Source: Micrasema longulum (lineage: Eukaryota > Arthropoda > Insecta > Trichoptera > Brachycentridae). Taken from it: 64,000 nucleotides of DNA. Both the position numbers and the translations under genes were made by a program. The stretch spans positions 36,503 to 100,502 of the forward strand of contig JAGVSM010000182.1 in NCBI GenBank assembly GCA_022494885.1. Reading direction: 5' to 3'. A model generated the notes under the pieces. That model was given only the letters and a program-made list of their open reading frames with translations. It ran no database searches and had not been told where the DNA came from. Positions 1 through 10,139 of the stretch are shown piece by piece; position 1 is the first letter of the stretch, and each line of letters opens with the position of its first letter.

Positions 1-49
1 TTACTTTATTTTATTACCTAGTGTATCATAGCTAGATCCATTTTGATCC

Positions 50-110
50 TCCATTTATTTATATACGACATTTCTGCCATTTACATATATGTGGTTAAAG
101 GGGTGCTTGA
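50..110 (-). repeat. LINE 3' end (CR1/L2-type tail)
   Basis: Read on the minus strand this is a short GGCAGAAATGYC hairpin followed by ATATAAATAAAT. The same sequence occurs on the plus strand at 31520-31580. It is the extreme 3' tail of a 5'-truncated non-LTR element with no coding sequence left. The remaining bases 1-50 and 110-295 are AT-rich with nothing recognisable. Confidence 0.5.
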
Positions 111-326
111 AAAAAAATAGAGTATAAAATATTAATATAATACACACATTATAAATTACTTGAAATACATACATATATCAAAGTAATTAAATTTATATTA
201 CGTTTCCGATAAAAGAACAAAATATTTTAATCAATCAAATTACTCGTATAACTGAAAAAATCTGTTATTGTTTCAAAAATAAATAAATCAAATTAATATT
301 AATAATAAATAATAATAATAATAATA

Positions 327-1093
327 AAACCACTCGCCTTCAGTCTGTATTGAATGCCGCAGCAAGTCGTATTTTTGGAATCTCTACGTTCAGTCATATC
401 ACTCAACTACTTTAGAAATTACACTGGCTACGTTTTCCACAGAGGGTGGAATACAAACTCTGTTGGCTTATGTATAAGTCACTGCACAACTCTGCTCAGA
501 ATATCTAAGGGAACTCTGCATTCCAGATAAACTATCTGACAGACGTCTTACGCTTAGTTCAGCTACATCGACGTCGAAAGGAAAAGTTATTATACCTCTA
601 CGCAAACAGCGCACTAAATTCGGCGAACGCGCATTTGCGGTCACGATGAAATGATGTTTCGGAAGAAACTTAAAACCCATTTGTTCTCTATATCATTTGA
701 ATAATCCTTTTTGTTCTGCAAGTTCTAGGACCAACTATCAAATGCACTCGCCTATCCCTAGGCTCCACAGAAATGGCAATCAGTATGAGGACAATGCTGA
801 TATATTTGGTTCTGGGCTTTATAGTTATAAAACGAGTCTGATTTGATTTTTTCTCTCGCAGTACTATTCTTAAACTTTTCTTTATATTTAAATATGTTTT
901 TCCTTTTTTTGTTTTTTCATATTTATGTATTTATTTCGTTAATATTTTTGGTTGCTTATGTGTATTTACCTACTTTTTATTATTGTTATAGTTATGCAAT
1001 TTTATAATTTTTTGCCATGTAATTTTTTTCATATTTATGTTCAATATATGTTAAAGGCAATTTATGCCGTTTATGTAAAAAATAAATAAATTA
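327..1093 (+). mobile_element. 5'-truncated CR1/L2-like non-LTR retrotransposon (pseudogene)
   Basis: This is the C-terminal end of a reverse-transcriptase polyprotein. Plus-strand reading gives LQSVLNAAASRIFG, then a stop, then KLHWLRFP.RVEYKLCW, and after frame changes IPLRKQRTKFGERAFAV. These match, in order, the post-thumb motifs of CR1/L2 proteins (HWL.v..RI.fKl, then TR...GdRaF). Stops and frameshifts break it. Bases 706-1093 are 3' UTR and end with a GGCAATTTATGCC hairpin and AATAAATAAAT. The 5' junction abuts an (AAT)n microsatellite at about 296-326. An ORF on the opposite strand at 468-680 is only a shadow. Clade assignment is from motif memory. Confidence 0.7.
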
Positions 1094-1099
1094 AATCAT

Positions 1100-1669
1100 T
1101 CTTAGCATGTGGTGATAAAGTATATATTTTTTTATTAAAAAGTTAAAATTAAATTGTTAAAGTTTATTGCCCTTGAGGGCGCTGTACAAAGTGATTATAT
1201 ATTACGGAAATTATTATATATTACCAAAATGGCGCTATATAAGTTATCCAAAATAATAATTTCCATTACTTTTATAAATGATGATAGTTTAAATAAATGT
1301 AAAAAGATTATACAAAAGATTGTCTGATTTTTAAAAATCCAAGACTTTTTTTACTACCTAGACTCATTTTGTAAAACTAAAACTTTTATTTTATGTTTCT
1401 TTATATGAGAAGTTCTCAACTTGAAATCATTTTCAGTAAAACTTTTCGAGAGAAAAGATTTTGTAAGAGTAGCTTATTTTATTCGACTTGAAAAAGTTAT
1501 GAAAATCTCGAAGATGTAGTTTATGCTGGTTTTATTTGTTGTTTAATTAAAATAATACTTGTAATTTTTTCACTCGCCGGAGTTATTTAAAAAAATAAAG
1601 ACAACGTACAATTTACAAAAAGAAAATTGAATTGCTATATGAACGTTTTTTACTTCCAAATGAGGATGA
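1100..1669. other. AT-rich intergenic stretch
   Basis: No gene is visible. A short motif at about 1168-1187 (CCTTGAGGGCGCTGTAC) recurs inverted near 51135-51155, so at least part of this is old repeat sequence. The rest shows only AT-rich sequence. Confidence 0.4.
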
Positions 1670-2080
1670 ATTGAACGTAGTTATGCAGAAAGCAGCCAGT
1701 CCACAATTTAGAAAAAATGAGATATTGGTGTTATCGAGTGCAGTAAAGTCAGTTCTGTGTTCTGCTAAAAACCGCCAGGCCGCTTCCATACAAAAACCTT
1801 CTGAAAATAGTGTCGATCAGAAAACGGCATTTCTCCATTTGCAGAAAACACCCACAGCACTAGAAAAACCTTACGGTACTTTAAAAATTATTAAAACGAG
1901 CCTATTCAGTATCAAAACTATTATTTTCAAAAAACTTATGTATTCAGTGATTATCATTTGTCAAAATTAAAAACATTCCAACTGCTGTGTAGATTTAATT
2001 ATTCGCTCATTTTACAAATGTGTTAATAACTTAGTTTCACATTTTTATGACTGGCTGCTTTCTGCATAACTACGTTCAAT
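1670..2080 (+). mobile_element. MITE family M, copy M1 (complete)
   Basis: The element is 411 bp. It begins ATTGAACGTAGTTATGCAGA and ends with the reverse complement, followed by a GCCAGTC/GACTGGC extension, so the inverted terminal repeats are about 30 bp. Further copies lie at 57614-58064, 16895-17300, about 9234-9344 (left part) and 5462-5870 (reverse strand). An open frame of 112 codons crosses the left end (from 1632). Its segment KPSENSVDQKT...KTPTALEK is conserved in other copies. No transposase is encoded. The superfamily is unknown and the target duplication is not certain, because the flanks repeat part of the terminus. Confidence 0.75.
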
Positions 2081-2089
2081 AGTGCCTCC

Positions 2090-2690
2090 TTCATAAATGT
2101 TTTAATTTCAGTTTTTAAATAATTAATTATATTTTGTTTAACTCACGTGGTTTAAAATTATAAAATTCTGATCAAATAATAAAATTTACGTTTCTTGTTG
2201 GAAACATTTCATCAATTTAAGGCATGCAATGTCGACGGAAATTTGTCAAATTCCGTAGAGTTTTAATTTTATTGTTTTGCCGTATTTTTATACACGTCAA
2301 ATTATTCAGTAAAATAAATTATTTTACAATGCCAAAGTTAATTTTTATTTTTAAAAAATTCTAGAACAAGGAAGGAAAATGGATTTCAATTTCCGTATTT
2401 CATTATTATAATAAAAATACTTTATAGTTTTATTCCACTTTAAACAATACTTTAAACTATAACTATACTTTAAACAATAAAGTATTTTTATTATTATAAT
2501 TAAAATGCAGGAATGTCAGTAGAAAAACTAAATATATTCCGTATTTAACTTTTTTTTTTCTCAATTATTTTCTATCCGCTTTAGAACAAAATTGGTGCAT
2601 CAAATTCACCGCATCGGTCTAACATTGGAGACATTTAAATCTTGCATTACCGCATTATTTTTTTTATTTTTTTATTATTACTTTGAATTA
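2090..2690. other. AT-rich stretch with one long hairpin
   Basis: No gene is visible. Bases 2404-2424 and 2478-2500 form an almost perfect inverted repeat (ATTATAATAAAAATACTTTA and its complement) around a 53-base loop containing short duplicated TACTTTAAAC units. It may be a small palindromic element or simple AT-rich expansion. Confidence 0.5.
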
Positions 2691-2691
2691 A

Positions 2692-2765
2692 ATAGTCAGG
2701 TATCAAACCCGGGACCGCATATAAACAAAACCCAACAGCTGTGTTTGAAATCAAGGCGCTGATAG
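2692..2765 (-). repeat. tRNA-like SINE head fragment
   Basis: On the minus strand the sequence has a B-box-like GGTCCCGGGTTTGATACC preceded by a region resembling a degenerate A box (CAGCGCCTTGATTTC). It lies directly against the Penelope pseudo-LTR. I saw only this one copy in the window, so the call is tentative. Confidence 0.35.
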
Positions 2766-2910
2766 TTTTATATTATTGTGCAACTACTATGGTGAAGATA
2801 GGATTTGCATGTTAATGTAACTAGTGTCCTGACGAAGAGACAAGTACGTCTTGAATTCGAGAGATATGTAAAAAAAGGTTAGTGGTTATATACAAATATC
2901 GAAACAATTA
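2766..2910 (+). mobile_element. Penelope-like pseudo-LTR with hammerhead-like motif
   Basis: This aligns by eye with 29303-29445 (plus) and 28475-28618 (minus): GTGCAACWACTATGGTGAAG, then GTGTCCTGACGAAGAG, then a shared end AGTGGTTA.ATACAAATA. Bases 2824-2868 hold a hammerhead-like core: stem I strand GTGTC, core CTGACGA, stem II AGAC/GTCT around a six-base loop, then GAA. The part after the GAA is diverged (GAATTCGAGAGATAT), so this copy has probably lost cleavage. Hammerhead ribozymes in Penelope-like element ends are established knowledge; the assignment here is inference from the motif. Confidence 0.6.
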
Positions 2911-3351
2911 TTAATATTAATTTTTATGAACAGTAATTTATTTTGATAAATGTATAGTATTTTTATAAATACATATAAACTAAACACTGTACGAAAAAAA
3001 TCATTTGTTGCGAACTCTTAGATTTAATCAATATTAATATACCAACACGTAGAACTAAACAAAATATTATATATTATTGTCATCCTTCTCAAACCAACAT
3101 TACTTTTTGTCACTCACCTATACCGCGTAAACACAACTGGGAAACGAATGTACCTCTCAGATCGACATTTTTAACTCGAGTCTCTGTGAATTCATATCAT
3201 CTCTTTATAAAGATTTTATGATGTTCTATAGTAACGATTAACAAATTATTTGCAAAATCTACCAATGCTAATGATCTGATGTTAACTTATTTTATATTCA
3301 CAATACACCGACTTTTTTATATCTTTTGTATGCTGACATACATGCATAGAA

Positions 3352-4095
3352 TTAAGAATAGTCGAGAAACCGCATACGCACATCAAACAGAAGGCGACTC
3401 AACTACTCATAAATGAGTAGATTTACGTTATGACCCATTAGTTTCTTTGTTGACGTCGCTCAGTACGCAACTCCTGATTTAAATTCAACTATGCGTGTTG
3501 TGTCCTTTTAAAGTGTAGAAATACTGCCAGGATCTTAAAGAAACAGGATGCAATCACATGTCATGTGTAATTAGCAAATGAATGTGTAAGTAGCAAATAC
3601 ATTACTTAAAAATTGAATTATTTTTCCATCTGTCATATTGTCGAAGAAATCAAAATGGACATTTCGTTAGTGTCGCCAGGGTAGTAAATTTTTCTACCCT
3701 ACTTTGCTCATCTAATGAGAGAACTAATGAAAATTGTATCTCGGATTAAACAAGTCTATCGTAGACATTTGACCGACAGTATCTTCAAAACATCAAATAT
3801 TATTTAACATGATATAAAAATATCCGTTTTATGTAAAATAAAATTTGATTCATATTCTAAGTTTAAAGTTCATTAATTCAATTACTCTTATTAAATTACT
3901 CTTTACTTATTTATATACTCTGTTGTGTCAATCAATATTTCTTACATTTGTGTTATGATTTTTGCTATCCCGTCAAGCAACATTACGCTACGATCTCACG
4001 AATGCGCGCGGCGAAAGTAGGGCATAGTAGGGAATTATTGGACACAGTCCGATGTATTCAAATATGATTCTACGCTCTTTCTGGACTATTCTTAA
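3352..4095 (+). mobile_element. TTAA-bounded non-autonomous element, copy 1
   Basis: The element is 744 bp, bounded by TTAAGAATAGTC and GACTATTCTTAA. The inverted ends are about 14-18 bp (TTAAGAATAGTCCAGAAA in consensus). It is highly similar along its whole length to 39428-40218 and 56511-57282, all in the same orientation. Internal landmarks are CTCATAAATGAGTAG near the left end and CGAATGCGCGCGGCGAAAGT plus ACACAGTCCGATGT near the right end. No coding frame is shared by the copies. TTAA at both edges fits a piggyBac-type target duplication, but TTAA could also be part of the terminal repeat. Confidence 0.75.
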
Positions 4096-4199
4096 TTTTA
4101 TGCAAACATTTATATATATTTTTCTTGTTATTTTTGTACCCATGTTTTCATATTGCTTTTTAATTTTAATTTTTGTATATCTAACTAACTCATTATATT

Positions 4200-4258
4200 G
4201 TTATATTTTATAATGTAAAAGACACCTGTGCCATATAATAAATAAACAAATAAATGAA
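4200..4258 (+). repeat. LINE 3' tail
   Basis: A short CACCTGTGCC hairpin remnant is followed by ATATAATAAATAAACAAATAAAT. It matches the ends of the CR1/L2-like tails at 1050-1093, 31520-31580 and 37930-37980. No coding part remains. Confidence 0.45.
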
Positions 4259-4259
4259 G

Positions 4260-5430
4260 ATACATGGCTCGTTTGATAAAATAACAAGTCAATTTCAATC
4301 AGAAATAATGAAAATTGTAAAACGTAATCACCATTTTGATTATTCTGGACATGGGTGAGTGAATGCTATAATTGGTTCAGTGACGAGTGATGACCAAGGA
4401 TCAGTATTTCATTATTCCTAATCCTGCTAAGAGGAAATACCTCCCATATTTCAGGGTTATTATGAAAACAGTTTATTATTTTGAAGATTTATGCGGAATG
4501 AGACTGCATTAAATGTTTGCTTAGTTAGGCTAGAGATTTTTCACAAAACCCATTTTGGAAAAAGAAGTAATTTTTGATGAAGGATTAGGTGTAATTTGAT
4601 CTGCGGTATGTTTTGTTTGTCTTGTTTTGTGAATGTATTGAACTCATTTTAACATGAAATTCTAAACAATAATTTTCTTTCCCGTTTCTTGTTTGTCATC
4701 AAACACAAACAAGGAAATAAACAACCATTTGTTATAATTATTATTATCTCAATTATTTTTAGAAAATGGAGAAATTCATTCTTCTTCTGTTTGACAAAGG
4801 AATTGTTTGTTTACTCTCCCGTAAAGTCCTTATCCATCAAACTAACGGGGGTGATGGTCCAAAGTATCGGGGAGGGGGTAGTAAATAACTGGAGGGGAAA
4901 TTCTCCCCCTCATTGACAAGAGACATGTGACGTCAAGTCTGTCATTCAAACAAGGGAATAACTCACGCACATACCTTTCAAATTATAATTTTATTTAAAA
5001 ATTCCTGTAACTTTGCCTATCACCATAATTTCCTTTTTGGAATTTAATGGTGCATAAGGCACGGCTTTGATTCTCCAATCGCAGCACATCGTCGTTATTT
5101 TTACATAAAAGACCAAATCAGTCTCACTCTTTAATTTATGCCTACTTTTTATATTTTAATTATTTAAAAAATATATTTTAAAGCTACTTCCATCGAGAAT
5201 AAAAAATAAAAAAAATTGTTAGTGTCAGAATCATGACCCAAAAATAATATAGATGTGATATTTTGAAAAAATAGTTTTATGAGTTTAAACTTACAGATTC
5301 TTCGTAAAACCGCGATGTGTTAATCAAAAACCATGCAACTGGGCTAAAACCAATGTAACACTGCTTTTAGATGCTAACGTATTGTTGCAAATTAACATCA
5401 ATATGTTGCTAACATGATAACAATATCGCA
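4260..5430. other. Stretch without recognisable genes
   Basis: A 75-codon open frame at 4689-4916 has low-complexity, hydrophobic content and no recognisable domain, so I do not call it. I found no internal repeat match to the rest of the window here. Confidence 0.35.
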
Positions 5431-5461
5431 AAAATGTGTTTCCCACAATAGACGCTTTTTA

Positions 5462-5746
5462 TTACAAACGGCAGCTAACTTTTATTATATTTATAGCAAA
5501 TCCCAAAGTATTTTTAACATCTGGTTTAGAACATGAATCTTTTGCTTCAATTTTTTTTCCCTCAAATTTTTCCACCTCAATAAAATATATTCTATTGAAA
5601 AACTTACGTTTATTTAAGAGAACAAGATTTCTGGAGGCATTAATGTTCCCATCAGCATCTATACCAAAAGATTTTTCTGGTGTTGTGGGTGTTTCCTTTA
5701 AATTGAAAAATACCGTTTTGTGACTAACACTATTTTCAGAGGGTGA
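5462..5746 (-). CDS. Unidentified 94-codon open frame inside element M5
   Basis: The minus-strand frame runs from a stop at 5747-5749 to a stop at 5462-5464 and begins SPSENSVSHKTVFFNL. It continues TPTTPEKSFGIDADGN and ends NIIKVSCRL. There is no ATG near its 5' edge, so it may be an exon or a relic and not a complete gene. The same frame is kept in copy M1 (PSENSVDQKT, then TPTALEK) and partly in M2 (SPSENGVDHK) and M4 (SPSENL), which suggests the segment was once coding. Composition is hydrophilic and Lys-rich, unlike random AT-rich translation. I do not recognise the family. It could be a remnant of the parental transposon protein or a captured host exon. Confidence 0.4.
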   Translation of the reverse strand, partial: SPSENSVSHKTVFFNLKETPTTPEKSFGIDADGNINASRNLVLLNKRKFFNRIYFIEVEKFEGKKIEAKDSCSKPDVKNTLGFAINIIKVSCRL

Positions 5747-5870
5747 TTATTATAAAAAAGCGGCCCGGGTGTTTTTAGCAGAACATAGAATTGATCTTAC
5801 TGCACCCGATAACACCAATATATCATTTTTCCAATTGTGGACTAGCTGCTTTCTACATAACTTTGTTCAA
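5462..5870 (-). mobile_element. MITE family M, reverse copy M5 (extended interior)
   Basis: The terminus at about 5864-5870 (TTGTTCAAAT) plus CTAGCTGCTTTCTACATAAC matches the M1/M2 ends in reverse. The next 120 bp (minus strand) match the other copies. After that the copy carries about 200 bp that M1, M2 and M4 lack. The far terminal repeat is not visible, so this end is truncated or rearranged. The extra interior contains the open frame described separately. Confidence 0.6.
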
Positions 5871-6067
5871 ATACTACATAACAGTAGGTAGGTATATCAT
5901 TGAATATTTTCGAAAATCATTACAGTTTAAGGCCTAAAATAAAGTAAATACGAGGTATTATTTAAGTGTAGGTAAGTCAAATAAAAAAAGGCAGTGATTT
6001 TTACAGCATTTGAATAATGTAAGTTAATATTATTGTTATCAAAAACATTTTTCACTTTGTGGTATGA

Positions 6068-6520
6068 CTATATAATTCATTTTCTAATAATATAGAACAA
6101 ATTTTACCTAACAATATTAGGCCAGCTTTTTATACTAATAATAACATAGGTAAAATATTAACAAATTGTAAAGATAAGGATGATAAATTAAATCATTCGG
6201 GAATTTATAAATTAAATTATTTAAATTGCCCAAATTTCTATATTGGAAAGACTTCACGTAAATTGAAAGTTAGAATCAAAGAACATATAAGATGTCTGAG
6301 TAATAATAATTTTACAGAATTCGCAAATCATCTTATATCCGAAAACCATGAATTTAATCAAGAAACATGTGTAGAAATTTTACATGTCAATAAAAATGGT
6401 TTTCGTTTAGATAATTTAGAACGATTAGAAATTAGTAAAGCCATTAATCAAAAACTTCAAATAATAAATAATCAATTAAATTTAACTTCGAGTCCTCTTT
6501 TAAAACTATTCCTGTTATGA
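6068..6520 (+). pseudogene. Penelope-like element, GIY-YIG endonuclease C-terminus (5'-truncated)
   Basis: The open frame of about 150 codons is the C-terminal part of a Penelope-like retroelement polyprotein. It shows SGIYKLNYLNC (GIY), FYIGKT (YIG), RKLKVRIKEH (catalytic Arg region), EFANHLISENHEF and DNLERLEISK (candidate catalytic Glu). The reverse transcriptase that normally lies upstream is absent: the frame opens only after a stop at 6065. The usual CxxC just before YIG is reduced to one Cys (Tyr replaces the first), so zinc binding may be lost. The stop at 6518-6520 is followed after 110 bp by a hammerhead-like motif on the same strand, as expected for a downstream pseudo-LTR. A second diverged family member is at 53488-53754. 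Confidence 0.85.
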
Positions 6521-6625
6521 TTTATTTGATCTTCTTTCTCTATCTTTCTTTCAATTTTCTGTCTCTTTCATACAAAATTTTATTATATAAATAGCAACGC
6601 GTGTAATTATAAGTTATATTATAAG

Positions 6626-6725
6626 TTATAATTCCTGACGGTGAGGTAGTAACCTCAAAATCGGTCGAAGTGTAATTAAAAAAAAATTAAGTGGTTTATA
6701 TAAATTTATAAACAAATAAGTGTAA
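6626..6725 (+). ncRNA. Hammerhead-like motif downstream of Penelope endonuclease
   Basis: Stem I strand AATTC is followed by CTGACGG (consensus core CTGANGA, last A changed to G). Stem II GAGGT/ACCTC closes a four-base loop, then AAAA (consensus GAAA), TCGG, the UC cleavage position and GAAGT, which can re-pair with AATTC except at one position. Two core changes suggest a decayed ribozyme. AT-rich sequence resembling a pseudo-LTR tail follows. Confidence 0.5.
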
Positions 6726-6729
6726 AATG

Positions 6730-7440
6730 TAAGTTAATTTCATTTTATCGCTGTTAGAATTTTTTATCTAAAAACTGACAATGGATAACGAAACATATCG
6801 ATTTTTTAAAACTCGTTTCCGGGCCTGTATAGTCTGACAATTGGAAAATACTTGTACTTTCTGTGGTATAACTACTTGCTCCTTAGCCATTATTTTGTAT
6901 TTAAGTTCAGTACCATAGATGGTCTATAACAGTAAGATGTTCATATCCGGCATGATTTGTTCCATAAAGCAGGGCAATATTGAGGAAAGTGATCTCCATT
7001 TAATGTATTTTGGATAGTAAAAGCCACAGAATATTCCCTCTTCGCCTATTATGTTAGCAGAATCTATTTCACTTTATTTTACCCTCCCTCTTACTTTTGA
7101 ATACTGTGCACCGTTTTATGAACACCCGTTAAATTGCAACATCCACAAGGTATTCAAAAACACTCTACGTATTGTTTTTTTATTTATATTTTTACTAATT
7201 ACAAACATGTGAAATGTGTGCAACTTTATGATGCTTAAACATGTCTTAAAAATCAACATCTCAAATGAGACTCGTATATATGCCATACTCAACAAGGAAA
7301 TACTCAGCAGATAGATGTCACCTGTAAGAAATACGTGAAGAGCGTTAACGTTACTTTTATATATCCAGACGATTAACTTAATTTTTTCTATCTTTGTCAA
7401 ATTAAAAAGTCGTAATAGATAAAAGGTAAAAAAATTATGT
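6730..7440. other. Stretch without recognisable genes
   Basis: There are only short open frames without family motifs. I saw no repeat match elsewhere in the window. Confidence 0.35.
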
Positions 7441-7444
7441 AGAG

Positions 7445-7735
7445 AGTTTTTAAAAAAAAATTTAATTCACATAAACGCCAGGGGGTCTTTTACAAGTATA
7501 GTACATAGATAAAATATGTTAAGTAAGAAATAAAATTAATGTAGCATTTAGCACATTCAAATACATATTCCTAAATATAAAGATGACATGACAAACATAA
7601 ATATTTTAAAACATTAAAATTAATCAATATAGGTACCCAGGAAGAAAAACTTAAAAATAAAAGTGTTGCTCTTCTAACATACAATTGTAAACGGGTAGAA
7701 ATAAGATTGAATAAAATAATAAATATTTTAAACCT
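7445..7735 (-). repeat. LINE 3' UTR fragment
   Basis: The sequence is related to 34110-34390: TTTTACAAGTATAGTACATAGATAA, then ACATTCAAATACATA, then AATTAATCAATATA. On the minus strand it would be the 3' UTR of a 5'-truncated LINE. No coding sequence is present. Confidence 0.5.
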
Positions 7736-7737
7736 TT

Positions 7738-7952
7738 AAAAAAAAAAATTTTTTTTTTTTTTTTTAAAAAAGAAATATTTGCGTTCTTGTGATTTACCCA
7801 AATATTTAATTTTGAGGGCCATTTTCAACGAGTTGTAAATAACTCACTATTAGAAAATGGAATCGAGTTGGGGTAGAGTGGGATTCGAACCGCGGACCTC
7901 CGGTCCGTGAGTCCGAGACACTAGCCACAGGACCACAACCCGATTCATAGTT
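7738..7952 (-). repeat. tRNA-derived SINE, family A
   Basis: On the minus strand it has a tRNA-like head with A box GTGGCTAGTGTCTCGG and B box GCGGTTCGAATCC. A body follows (TAGTGAGTTATTTACAACTC, then GTTGAAAATGGCC), and it ends in an A-rich tail, seen as a T tract on the plus strand at 7750-7765. Copies with the same layout lie at 41335-41560 and 62405-62577, all on the minus strand. It is a retrotransposed repeat with no cloverleaf 3' half, and not a tRNA gene. Confidence 0.8.
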
Positions 7953-8001
7953 ACAAAGATATTAAAACAATTTTGAATAACAGTAAATGATCAAAAATAA
8001 T

Positions 8002-8361
8002 TTTAATTTGTTGCAACAGAGAGGGAAAACATTTCTGAGGAGGGAATATGGGAGTCTAGGCATTTACAGGGCTTAAGACCTATCATTGGCTGGTTTAAGT
8101 GGCAACTTTACACATTGTGTAACATTCACCATTCTGCCTACTTTTGAACATCCACGTTTCCTCAACTCTTCCATCTGTTGACTTTTGTGAAGTAAAAGAG
8201 TATGCTAAAACTAGGTAAAATTAACTAAGTAAAGAACTCCCATATTCTCTTCTCAAAAATATTTTTCCTCTCTATTGCAACAAATTTAAATATGAACAAC
8301 TTCCTAGGGAGAAAATCCAGCTAGTCTGCAAGAATTTGGACATATTCAAAACATTGTTGGA
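8002..8361 (+). mobile_element. Foldback element FB1
   Basis: The left arm TTGCAACAGAGAGGGAAAAC...GGAGTCTAGGCATTTACAGG is answered at the right by AACTCCCATATTCTCTTCTC...CCTCTCTATTGCAACAAATT. The right side carries an outer extension (CCTAGGGAGAAAATCCAGCT...CATTGTTGG). The core contains CACATTGTGTAACATTCACC and CTTCCATCTGTTGAC, which are shared by all copies. There is no protein. The family has at least twelve members in this window. Confidence 0.75.
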
Positions 8362-8369
8362 TAAAAATA

Positions 8370-9230
8370 AATTTACATGTTTATTTATTTAAAACTTCTA
8401 CTTAGGTAAATAGTACATATTAAAAAATTTAAAAAAATACATACTAATATAAAAAATAGTCAAAGAGAAATATTTTGTACCTATAAATAAAATAAAGAAA
8501 AGAAAAGAAAAAAGCATTAATTAAGAAATTTAATATTTTTTTAACTTTTTCATTTTTTGTGTTTTCTAGAACTATTAGGTACTAGCTTCTCCTACCCATG
8601 AAATACAGAAGGACCACCCTGTATGTACTAAACTTCACGTGGAATGAGTCACCAACGTCTTGGTACTTATTTCTTATGTCAATATCTACGTGTTTTCAGG
8701 AAGATATGGCGTCCGATAAATATAAATGAAATGGTAATATTTATTTTCGTAGTGGCAACATTTCTTCCAAAGCGTTGCGATTACACCTTACGGCGCATGC
8801 ACATTATGTCATCTCAAACGTCAAATGATCTGATGCATGCGATATAACTACCTTGATTTTTTTAAACTGTAATAGCTAGATAGTGCTACCACTGCTCTTT
8901 AAACTTTCAAATTTAAATTTTTATTTCTTCTTCTTTCATCTTTTACATGGGTTTCTGTAGTAGCTACCTCAAAATTATTTTTAAAACATGTAAATCGCAA
9001 CTAAAACATAAAGTGCTCGCTTGAACATGATTTTTGTTTATTCAGTGCGTAGATATGTATAGCGTGGGGTACTGGTGTCCTCGGTACCTATCGATGTACT
9101 TACATCAAAACTCGAATACACAGGGTCGATAGTATATCTTGGTAATCGCTCGGAGAATTTATCTTTAACTATACCCCATAGTGAATGTATGCCTTCCGCT
9201 TTTTTCGATTTTAGTCGCCCTTCTAAATAA
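8370..9230. other. Stretch with one Tc/mariner-like end repeat
   Basis: Bases 8560-8680 match the reverse complement of 48475-48610 (CCCTGTA.GT.CTAAACTTCA, TCTTGGTACTTATT). The ACCACCCTGTATGT motif resembles a Tc1/mariner-type terminus, but no transposase is visible. The rest, including an (AAAAG)n-like run at 8495-8515, holds no gene. Confidence 0.35.
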
Positions 9231-9233
9231 CAT

Positions 9234-9344
9234 ATAAACGTAGTTATGCAGAAAGCGGCCAGTCCACAATTTAAAAAAAATTACATATTGGTGTTATCGT
9301 GTGCAGGGTCAATTCTATGTTTTGCTAAAAAAAACATTTTGCCA
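9234..9344 (+). mobile_element. MITE family M, left part only (M3)
   Basis: ACGTAGTTATGCAGAAAGCG and CCAGTCCACAATTT match the left end of M1. The similarity stops near 9344, where foldback-family sequence begins. The copy is therefore a chimera or was interrupted, and the right end is missing. Confidence 0.6.
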
Positions 9345-9540
9345 ATGTTTGAACATCCATATTTCGTCAATTTTTATATTTGTTGATTTAAGTGAAATTA
9401 AAAGAATTGTACATGTTTCCTTCTTAAAGGTATTCTCCATTTATCCCTGTTGTAATTTATTAATCTTATGACTCCCGAGGGGGTGAAACCCAGTATTTTG
9501 TCTAGAAACATTTGGACTAACTCAAATATTGTATATATTT
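9345..9540 (+). mobile_element. Foldback element FB2 (right half)
   Basis: It starts at the family core motif CCAATGTTTGAACATCCATA and continues to the right arm CTCCATTTATCCCTGTTGTA, then the outer extension CTCCCGAGGGGGTGAAACCC and AACTCAAATATTGTA. It matches 60320-60560 closely. The left half is missing. Confidence 0.6.
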
Positions 9541-9830
9541 AGTGTCCCTATTTATTTCGATTACATAATAAGAAACATTAAAATGAAACAATTTTTTTAT
9601 GTGATAACTTTTCGAATAAGGACTCTCGATATTATTTTTTGAAAACATGAGAGAAAATAGAAGAAAATATCAAACAGAAAGCTCTGAGAGAATGTGAAGA
9701 TAACCCTTATCAAGTGGACATCCGTATGACTAGAGGCGCCAGGGGTGGTATTCTGAACGCAAAAGAGCATTCGAAAACGCATTTTTAGCGCGTATTTACC
9801 TGCGAAATACACGCTAACAGAGCGATCTCT

Positions 9831-10130
9831 ATGCGTTCAATTCCGTATAAAATACCAGCCCAGGATAGTTTAGTTTTACGTTCTGCAAGACTAGACAAAC
9901 TCCGTTATCAAGATTCGAATCACGCGTTCTTACTCCGATCCTTTTGTGGTAAACGTTCGGTCACTCCAGAAGCTGTAAAAACTCTGATGGAGTGGTCGAG
10001 TCAGACACAGACCGCGTAAAAGAAATATGGCGTGGTCATTTTCAAAGAGTCCTTAATCACCCTCGTTCTCCTTCCATGGGCAGACAACACTCCTGATAGT
10101 CCTCCGGCACTGGATTTACAACAAGATTTA
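9831..10130 (+). pseudogene. Non-LTR retrotransposon fragment (likely endonuclease-RT linker)
   Basis: The plus-strand frame gives DSLVLRSARLDKLRYQ and TPEAVKTLMEWSSQT, then after a frame change DRVKEIWRGHFQRVLNHP. The last block resembles the segment of LINE polyproteins just before the reverse-transcriptase domain (typically ..rW.eHF..lLN.p). There are two or more frame disruptions and no RT core follows. The base composition is more GC-rich than the surroundings. The assignment is tentative. Confidence 0.4.
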
Positions 10131-10139
10131 CCGCTTTTA

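Noticed and set aside
468..680. 70-codon reverse frame
   Set aside because: Shadow of the plus-strand CR1/L2-like coding remnant.
1632..1970. 112-codon frame as a host gene
   Set aside because: It starts outside and runs into MITE M1; only the PSENSV...TPT segment is conserved, and it is shared with other MITE copies.
7860..7950. tRNA gene
   Set aside because: Good pol III boxes but the acceptor arms do not pair, and the same head with the same SINE body occurs at two other sites.
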